Part shown: positions 56,447 to 64,000 of the stretch, in pieces
Layout: every line of letters begins with the position of its first letter
Numbering within the stretch: the first letter of the stretch is position 1
From: Abelmoschus esculentus
Taxonomy: Eukaryota; Streptophyta; Magnoliopsida; Malvales; Malvaceae
Direction of reading: 5' to 3'
Length of the DNA stretch: 64,000 bases
NCBI GenBank assembly: GCA_035048815.1
Contig: JAUCBN010000005.1
Span: 19,370,517-19,434,516, forward strand
Made by a program: the position numbers and the translations under genes
Notes under the pieces: model-generated
What the model was told of the DNA's origin: nothing
Databases searched by the model: none
The model's input: the letters and a program-made list of their open reading frames with translations, nothing else

Positions 56447-56545
56447 ACAGAAAAAAAATTATATCACGGGTCAGTCCCACCACGTGTTCATGGGACCAAC
56501 AATTATCCACTTCGTCAACTTTTCCATGTCATATGGTTCAAATTA
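56447..56545. mobile_element. Mutator-like MITE, truncated copy 3
   Basis: The left arm (AAATTATATCACGGGTCAGT, then ccatgggaccaac…atccacttcgtcaac) matches copies at 52690 and 54723. The matching right arm is missing, and an attatatcacaggc word near 56544 may be a rearranged end. Confidence 0.6.
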
Positions 56546-56674
56546 TATCACAGGCTTTGATGATCAGTTTGAATAACTCACATGGTTCAAATATTATATA
56601 TAATTTATTGAGAAACGAAGTTAAAATTAAATATTAAAAATAAAAAAAAATTATAATTAATTTATGGATAAGTT

Positions 56675-57660
56675 ATATAGATGGTTACCTAATTATTCAA
56701 AATACTTATTTTAGTCATTGAATTATAAAAATTATCAATCAAGTTAATTTATTAAATCAATCAATTTTGATCATCGTCGTTAAAATCTCTAACATAGATG
56801 TGACAGAGAGATGATGCGATAAAAAATAAAAATTTATAAAATTATTCATTTAATCCATATTATTTATCTTAATTTAAATTAAACTAAACTAATCATCTAA
56901 TTGGGTGATGATGCGTGATCTAACCTGAGACCTATTAGGTGTTATATCCAAACCCTTAACAATGCACTAACATATTCTTAATGATATAAAATGCATTTTT
57001 TTATATACATATCTTATAAAATAAAAAATGTTAAGAAAATAAAAATAAAAATATTAAACGATAAATCAAATCTAAATCACTTTGAATATATAAAATCAAA
57101 CAAATTAAATAATATGAATTAAAGTTAAAAAAATAATTTAAAATATTTAATTTAAAAGAAAAATTTTAATTTAAAATTATTTAATATCCAAATTAAAATA
57201 CTCAAATATTTAATATTTTAAATCAAATTCTTTTCTTTTAAATCAATTTTTAAAAAATTGTATTACTTTTGATTCGGTGATTTACTTAATTTTACACGTC
57301 CAAGGTGATTTAAGTTCAATTCATTTTTTAACCATTTTTATTCTTTTTGTTTAGGATTTATTATTTATAATATATATAAGGGTTCATTTTATATCATTAA
57401 GAGTAAATTGATATTGTAATTAGTGTGCTAGTATAACACCTAATAAAAAGTAACTCTGGCTGGAGGAAAATAAATATATCAAATATTAAATAAATTAAAA
57501 ATAATGACATATCATTCCTCTGTTACCCCTCTATTAAAATTTCAATTTTAACAATGATGGTTACAACAGGCTAATCTAATAAATTCATTATTAACTAAGA
57601 AGAATTTCATAGTTGGATGATTAAAATAAATAAACCCAAACAATTCAGTAAACATGTAAG
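56675..57660. mobile_element. Possible long-inverted-repeat element, degraded
   Basis: The left edge (agatggttacctaattattc, then tattttagtcattgaattat) pairs loosely with the right edge (catagttggatgattaaaat, then acccaaacaattcagtaaac). Inner arms also mirror each other (atcaattttgatcatcgtcg against acaatgatggttacaac). No exact ends or duplications were found. Confidence 0.35.
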
Positions 57661-59523
57661 TTTTAATAAATTTTGTATTTTTATTTTATAATATTTTAAG
57701 TTTTCAATAAGGTATCAAAATTTATTTTATAAGTTTAAACTTCTTAAGACAAATTTCTTTTCGTACCTTAGACTCACCTAAATGCTTTATTTAGAATAAA
57801 ATAAACAATACCTTCGTGTACACAAGTTCATAGTATGGCATCATTCAAACAAAGGTAAAATATACCAGTGGTCACATGACTAAACAAAAAATTCATTTTG
57901 ACCACCCAAGTTTTGTATGTTAAAAAATACTGATTAAACTAATCAAATGGTTATAAAATAATCACTAACAATATCCTATTATAAAACAATTCCCAGAATT
58001 TATCAAATTACAACAAAATTGTCATCAAGTTTGATGTCAACTATCTTTGATATGCTTTACCTTCATATTTAATCTCTTTAAAATCCTATCAAGATTTCTA
58101 GATTTATACATAAAAAGAAGTCTAAGAAACTCTTCATTTCGATACTGAGTAAGTGAGAAAATAATCACACAATGCACAGAGAACAATAAATTCTCAATGA
58201 TGCAGGACATGCACTTACTCTTTACAAGTTCATCAACTCTCCAGCAGAGCAGGCGTGTGACCCAGACCTGTCAGCAGCTCATAAACACACTAAGAAATGG
58301 AATACGCAAGAATATTAGCAGAGCAGGCGAAAACACTTACACCCACACTCTTCATGTTCGATGATGTACCGATGATGCACATCTATTTGGACATGGTATA
58401 AAGCATGGGAATACCCAATGTCCTATGCTCCAAGGTAATGATACCATTGGCAGCGGTGCATTTCTCTAAGCATGATGCTGAGGGGAATATTGGTATTTCA
58501 TTTTAAATGCATAAAAAGACTTAAGGGACATGTAGATGTTAATAACAGATCACAAAAATGCCTGCAAAACAGAGTATGCCTTCTGCAATACTTTTAAGGG
58601 TAAATTGGTTTAGTTCTGGATAAGATCCAAACATAAATTATGACAACTGAATAGTTAAGAAAAAGAAAAATAATAAACCCAGCACCTGGTACAACAGTCA
58701 GTGGATGGAAGAAGCAAGCAACAAGGTTTGAACCCGTGAACAACGCAAACTACAAAGAAAAGAGTTCAAATAAAAGAGGAACTGAGGCAGAAACAGGCAT
58801 TTCCGGCTACCAAGGTTCTTGGGAGAACATATTATAGAGCTTGGTATTTTTGGTGGCATGGACATGGCAAAATTCAAAGATAATGTAAGATCTCCAAATA
58901 TATTTGGTCCTTCTAAGTAGTAGCATCAGGGTGGGCTGTGGTTCATCTGGTCTTCTGGTTTAAGCAGGCTCTTCAGGCTTTGTAAATCTCAGCTGTTTTA
59001 ATGGGAATGGATAGGCAACAAAGGGAAAACAAGAGCATCAGAATCCTAAATAGGGAGATTGGATAGGCTATGTTATCAAACTGTCAATAGACTAGTATGC
59101 ACTGGTTGAATACGAGAGAATTGCAAATTAAGACATTAAACACGACACTACCAAAAATAAAAGTATAGTCAGTCTGAACGTACCAATCACTAAATTTTAG
59201 TAACCATAGCTTTTGCGCCGAGTAACAGAGGTTTGGCTGGATAACCTGCTAAGAGAAGCCGGGGATGGTTACTGGAAAATCAGAAGAGAGTATTCATATA
59301 CTATTGATCAAACAAAGAGTCATAGACATGCTTGGGGAAGGATAAAGTCTAGCATTGTTACAGTGTTACCCATGAAAAAAACTGTCATGTACAAATATTA
59401 AACATGGTGTCTATAAAAAGTGCAATGTTCACTCATCTCAAAGCATTTCCCTGTAGTAGATGATAACCATGAACTGCAATGCAGATAAAAACAAAGGCAT
59501 TCTTTTAAGGGAACAAGAAGTTC
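57661..59523 (-). other. Downstream region of the KH gene, no coding support
   Basis: The part next to 59524 should hold the 3' untranslated region of the minus-strand KH gene. It is less AT-rich from about 58150 to 59400 than the MITE-filled spacer to the left. That could mean a long or spliced 3' region, but I could not define exons. Around 57830-58030 there are gtggtcacatgact-type words shared with the 44761 family. Confidence 0.4.
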
Positions 59524-61698
59524 TCACCCATAGGGACCACCTCGTCCTGATGAATAACTTCCGTAAGCACTGCTACTACTTCCAAACTGCAAATATATGA
59601 AGAATAGATACTACTCATTAGCAGTGCAGTAACCAAAGATGAACTTAACAGTTGCAAGATAACTTATAAATGTCGAAGGGAACAAGGTTTAAAAACAGTT
59701 AAGGCGTCCAAAGAAATACCTGAGCACCATAAGTTCCATAGCTCTCATTGGGAGCTAGGTCAGTGGATCCATAACCACCAGAATAAGTATGCCCTCGTCC
59801 ATGCCTCTTGCTCTCTTTACTTTCATAACTCAAACTGTCTATTCCCTCAGTTGGCATAGGGAGATATGGCAAAACTGGCACTAATGGAGAAATGGCACCT
59901 TCCCTATCAAAAAAGTTTGCTCTTAACCGTTTTGTTATTTGTATCAGGGCATCCTTTGCAATATCAAGGTCTCCGGCAATCTGATAAAAAAAGTCAAATC
60001 CGCTCAATTTGTAAGTATCAACTAAAACAACTATGAACCGACCGACAGATACAGAGTAAAGATTATGAGAATCCTATCAAAACACTAAACGTTCATCACC
60101 TGGACCATCTCATCATCTTCAGATGCAACCTTCGGAAGGTTTTCCTTTGACAAGATACGAATGTTAGCTTTTGTCATCCTCCTCATCTCAGTTACAATGC
60201 ATCCTCCTTTACCAATAAGGCAGCCAATGCGCGAGGTAGGGACAAGTAAACGGGTTGTGAATGATAAAATCCCAGAGTCTCTTTCAACCTTCTCGCTGCA
60301 TCTCGGTTGTAACCTTACAGCAGCTTCAATTGTAGGTGAAAAAGCATCCTCAAAGAACTAAAACAGCCAAGTTTTGTAACATTGTCACAAGCCTAGCACA
60401 AGGACTAGAATAGATTTATAGAGTTTTATAATCGAAGATTAAAAGCTGACCTCCTTGGCTGAGATTGTTATTAAGCAATCATCTCCATCTCTGCTTGAGC
60501 TATCAACATTGATGACTGCACCTGATTCCTGCCTGATCTGGTTGATTATTGCACCACCTTTGCCAATTACACCTCCAATATTAGCAGTTGGACAAACAAT
60601 ACGAAGAGAGAATTCCTTTGATGATCTCTCGTCCCTGGGAGCAGAGTACAATGAGCGTGGCCAGTCACCAGTGTCACTTTTGTATCCTCCATAAGGACCC
60701 GCCAATGAAGGTATTGGTACAATTGAGGCACCAGAAGCTGGACCAAGAAGTGAACCACTGGCAGGATAAGCATTTGACATGGCAGAAGCAAACAAGTGTT
60801 GAGATCGTGAAGGATTCTCATGAAGACGAGATGCAATTTGACGCAAAGCCTTCTTCACAACTGCAGCTTCCCCAGATATCTAAAGCCAATAATAATAATA
60901 TAATAAAAATAATTAAAAACAATCTCGACACTGAAAATTTTAAGTGCTGGATTTAACATTGTCAGAAATGTTGACAGACCCTGACCATCAGAAAAAGATT
61001 TTGCAAACACCCACCAAATCAATGTATGGCAATGGCCTAAGCATCATATTAGAGGGGAGATGAGAACACGAAATGAATCAGCATTTTCTAAAATTACCAC
61101 ATCAACTATCAGATGGTAAAATTACCTGTACAAGTTCATCAGTGGGAAAGGCACATGATGGTAGATTATCCTTAAGAAAGCGAATCTGAGCACCAGTTTC
61201 AGTGCGTATGTTCTGAACAATCTGTCCACCCTTTCCTATGATACATCCAATCTGATCAGAAGGTACAAGAAGCCTAGCAGTAATTTTGTGGCTTTCCAAT
61301 TCTTCATCACCATACAAATCTTCTGCAACAACTTTGTCATGCACCCGAAATAGAGCATCTTGAGCAGGAGAAACAAAATCATCATCATCTTCAAGGGCAT
61401 TTGTTTCATTCCGAGAGCTGTAGATAGTAACCACACGCTCTTCAGAACCAGGAACTGTCTCACCAATTCTGATCTTGGATTTAGTATCAACTCTTAATTG
61501 CTTCACAATATCCCCTCCCTTTCCAATAATGCTTCCTATCTTTCTTACCGGGCACAAATACCGATAAACAGTATCTTCTGAATTAATAACAAATTGTTCC
61601 CTGTCATCGCCTACATTTTTCCTCTTATTTGCTCCGTTCTCAGAATAGTCAGACTGAGAATGAGGCCTCTTCCCATAACTATTTCTCCGACCCTCCAT
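59524..61698 (-). CDS. RNA-binding protein with four KH domains, five coding exons
   Basis: Coding exons are 61698-61126, 60879-60451, 60357-60100, 59980-59720 and 59586-59524. All introns fall between codons with GT/AG borders, and the sum is 1584 bases (527 residues). Four KH domains carry the GKGG form of the RNA-binding GxxG loop at residues 59-62, 155-158, 297-300 and 383-386 (GSIIGKGGDIVKQLR, GCIIGKGGQIVQNIR, GGVIGKGGAIINQIR, GCLIGKGGCIVTEMR). The N-terminus has a basic KRPHSQ…NKRK patch; the C-terminus is Gly/Ser/Tyr-rich and ends SSGRGGPYG. It belongs with plant poly(rC)-binding-like KH proteins (HEN4/RCF3 relatives), nuclear factors in pre-mRNA processing. The exact orthologue was not determined. 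A leader intron (61719-62583) precedes the start. Confidence 0.9.
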
Positions 61699-61718
61699 AT
61701 TATTAGCAAAATAAGTAC

Positions 61719-62583
61719 CTGTTTCAAAGTGTATCAAGAAAAGTTCAAACACCCAATCTCATGGATCAAACCACTCAACAATCTAAAGCACCAACTAAAG
61801 CTCACAAATGAAAAATAAGTCCCCTGCTGAATGTTTGATTTACCATTTACTTCTTAGTTCTTAAAAATAGGAAAAAAATATATGTCCAGACTCCAGACAC
61901 GGGTAAAAGAAAGCAAATTTTAAAAGAATTCAAAATTTCACATTTGTGGACACCGAATATCTAATGCATGGAAATGAAATTTATTTACAAGAAAAAAAAA
62001 TTATGTTTGAATAAATACTAGAATTCAACCATTTGCATTGTATCTTACTTTTTCATAAATTTCAAGAAGGTGAAAAGCAAATAGCAAAATTATATTGCAA
62101 AACAATGCAGATAAATAAATTGTTAACCTCCCACCTTCCATACAACTACATAATCAAAGGTAAACTACTGATTTCAACTTTAACACACAAATTTGTATTC
62201 TATAACGAACTAAAACCTATTTCTAGTTACCTATCCAAAAGCAACATACAACATAAATTAAGGACAATAACAGGAAAGAAACCAAATAAAAAACCCAAAA
62301 ATTCAAACAGAATACACATAAATAATCTTCTAAAACTAACCCAAAAAAATGGAATCGAAAAATTCCAAAAAATACTCTCTCTCTCTCCCCAAATGCAATA
62401 ACTTCATCCCAGAAAAGGATCCATATATTCACCCTAGAATGAAATCAGAGAGGATATAAACAACAGCAGAAAACGTAGATCTGATAAAAAGATTCCAGAG
62501 GTAAAAAATAAAAATTTGAAAAGAGAAATTAACATGCTAGAGTAAATAAAGAAAATAATAACAGGTAAAATATGGGGGTTTAC
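61719..62583 (-). other. Leader intron of the KH gene
   Basis: An acceptor (ttgaaacag before 61718) and a donor (tatcgg/gtaaac at 62583) frame an 865-base intron in the 5' untranslated region. It is AT-rich, with a (CT)n run on the plus strand near 62378-62392. The plus-strand frame at 62033-62401 inside it is not a gene. The noncoding first exon begins at 62584 and extends to an undefined start. Confidence 0.65.
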
Positions 62584-62687
62584 CCGATAAACGAAACCGA
62601 TTCTCAGAGAAGATGTGTGAGATCAGAAGGATTAGGGAAAAGGAAGGAAATACTCGGTTTGCCTTAGCGTCTCCTCTATTTCTTATT

Positions 62688-62696
62688 TTAGGGTTT
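62688..62696 (-). promoter_or_regulatory. Telo-box (AAACCCTAA) near the KH gene start
   Basis: The word AAACCCTAA on the minus strand lies about 105 bases upstream of the leader intron donor. Telo-boxes are frequent close to the starts of plant genes for translation and RNA handling. Confidence 0.45.
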
Positions 62697-62837
62697 GGTT
62701 ACACTGCTTTTCGACCATCTTTAATTATCATTTCATTTATTACTTCATTATACATGGAGTAATTAAAAGAATATTGTTCTTTAAAACTAACTTTAATTTT
62801 ATTTTAAAAATTAGGTAAAAATTTATAATATAAGTAT

Positions 62838-63318
62838 TAGGGTTGGGTAAGATTGAGTATCCATTAATTTGAATAGAATTTATCTCGGTTCTGGTAACTA
62901 TCGATTTTTAAAGTTTAAACCAATTCTGATCTCAGTCATACTGGATCTTAAATTTTAAGAATCAGTCTGTTACTCATGGAGATCGATTCAAATACCATGT
63001 ATCCGGTTAATTAGTTTATTCTTTAAAAAAATTAAGTAATTGAAAAAAATCAGTCACCAATAATAATAGTAAATAATAAAATTAGAATATTGTAGACTTA
63101 AAAATTAAAGTTTTAAAACTAGCATACCTATAAATTCATAATAAAAAAAAAGTTTGATAAGAAAGATAAACAAAAGAAAATCAATATCAGATATTGGTCT
63201 CGGTCTCTGTTGTAACTGGGACCTAAATTTTAAATTCGGTCCCGATCTTACCGTAACTAATACTAAATAAAAATCCATCGAGTTCAAGATCAAATAATTG
63301 AATTTTTCCCCGCCCCTA
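62838..63318. mobile_element. hAT-like MITE, distinct family
   Basis: The ends TAGGGTTGGGTAAGATTG and, inverted, TAGGGGCGGGGAAAAATTC are related. Flanks ataagtat (62830-62837) and ataagtgc (63319-63326) match at 6 of 8 positions. The 481-bp inside repeats words such as cggtctcggt and aaattttaa on both strands. No protein is encoded. Confidence 0.68.
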
Positions 63319-63766
63319 ATAAGTGCAAATGATATTTTAATTTATTTTATTTTTATTAATTATTTAATAAAATTTAAAAAATAATTAAACAAAAAAAATT
63401 ATTTCTTAATTTTAATCCCTAAACATTTTTGTATATCTAATTTAAAATATTTTTTAAATAAGTAAAATAATAAATTACGCAAATACATTCTTTTAATTTC
63501 GATTTATTCTTTTTATATTGATTTAGAAAATAATATTTTTATCAATTACTTTTCAAATTATAATATTTTAATCATTTAAACGTTAATATCTATTATAAAC
63601 TAATGATGACATAATAATTAAAATATTAATTTGGAAGAATAAGCGGAACTAAGAAATTCTCAAGTAAAAATAAATACAATCTCATCTCTTTTTTTACTCT
63701 GATATTAAAATAAAAGAACAGAGAAAAACAGGGGGAAATAGCAGAGAAAAGAACAAGATCAAAACT
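63319..63766. other. AT-rich spacer
   Basis: No coding region is visible. The part close to 63767 may be the 3' untranslated region of a minus-strand gene that starts outside the window. Confidence 0.5.
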
Positions 63767-63950
63767 TTATGCTCCAACACGTCCATCAATAGCTCTACCG
63801 GAACCACCCATAGATGGCTTATTTTCAAGTGGTTCAAGTCGGAGTACAGGGCCTATGACACTGGTTTCAGCTTTTTTTCCCGACCTTGACTCAACCGAGC
63901 GGCCTTTTTCTCAGCTTTTAGTTTCAGCAATGGCTTCACCTGGAGCTAGA
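63767..63950 (-). pseudogene. Possible last exon of an unrecognised gene, frame broken
   Basis: On the minus strand an acceptor-like site (gttttgttttgatgcag) ends at 63951. One frame then gives KPLLKLKAEKKAARLSQGRE. A second frame gives ETSVIGPVLRLEPLENKPSM and ends at the TAA 63767-63769. The two join only across a seven-A run (63877-63883 region) if the length differed by one base. GC content is higher than in the spacer. I do not recognise the family. The break may be a true mutation, a sequencing error in the homopolymer, or a sign that this is not coding. Confidence 0.35.
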
Positions 63951-64000
63951 CTGCATCAAAACAAAACTTTTGGATTGGTTGAGCAGTTCAAAAGTTGCTG

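Noticed and set aside
62033..62401. Plus-strand frame of 122 codons
   Set aside because: It is low-complexity, Lys/Asn-rich AT-rich DNA inside the leader intron of the KH gene.

Overview
The window is nuclear DNA of a flowering plant. The evidence is intron-split genes with GT/AG junctions, a PLS-type PPR gene, an R2R3-MYB gene, AT-rich spacers full of small transposons, and nested Ty1/copia and Ty3/gypsy retrotransposons. The large gypsy element, with its extra ORF1, resembles families I associate with cotton and other Malvaceae. That placement is an inference from memory and was not tested.

Four host genes are supported, all on the minus strand. They are an intronless E-class PPR gene (4148-5659, closest in memory to Arabidopsis At2g36730), a nine-exon DCN1-like gene of the AAR3 type (6387-9377), a three-exon MIXTA-like R2R3-MYB gene (46058-47507) and a four-KH-domain RNA-binding protein gene (59524-61698). 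A broken FtsH protease fragment lies just upstream of the PPR gene. A possible last exon of a further gene lies at the right edge.

The centre (9852-42108) is retrotransposon DNA whose nesting can be read base by base. A copia element (9852-32569, TSD aattt) was split in gag by a 17.1-kb Tat/Ogre-like gypsy element (10440-27544, TSD actat). Next to it, a non-autonomous hAT element (32765-42108, TSD accccatt/accccgtt) was split by an 8.4-kb Athila-like element (33065-41475, TSD aaaat). The Athila-like element keeps gag and protease but has no reverse transcriptase, RNase H or integrase; a plant-transposon-protein-like ORF occupies that place. All the retroelement coding regions are broken by stops or frameshifts.

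The flanks carry MITE-sized elements: five hAT-like elements with TAGGG/CCCTA-type ends (most with recognisable 8-bp duplications), a palindromic element with a perfect 8-bp duplication, and a Mutator-like family with 9-bp duplications.

The least ordinary signal is predicted RNA structure in the untranslated parts of the two gypsy elements. Several sets of hairpins have near-constant loops but different stems that still pair: an array of about 12 with an ATATAGGA-type loop, four CCC-GAAA-GGG stem-loops with A4 bulges and changing outer stems, two leader hairpins with an ATATYGTT loop, three Athila-like hairpins with a near-constant 14-base loop, and two AGGA-loop hairpins each followed by a polypurine tract. 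Constant loops with compensating stems are what selection on RNA folding would leave.
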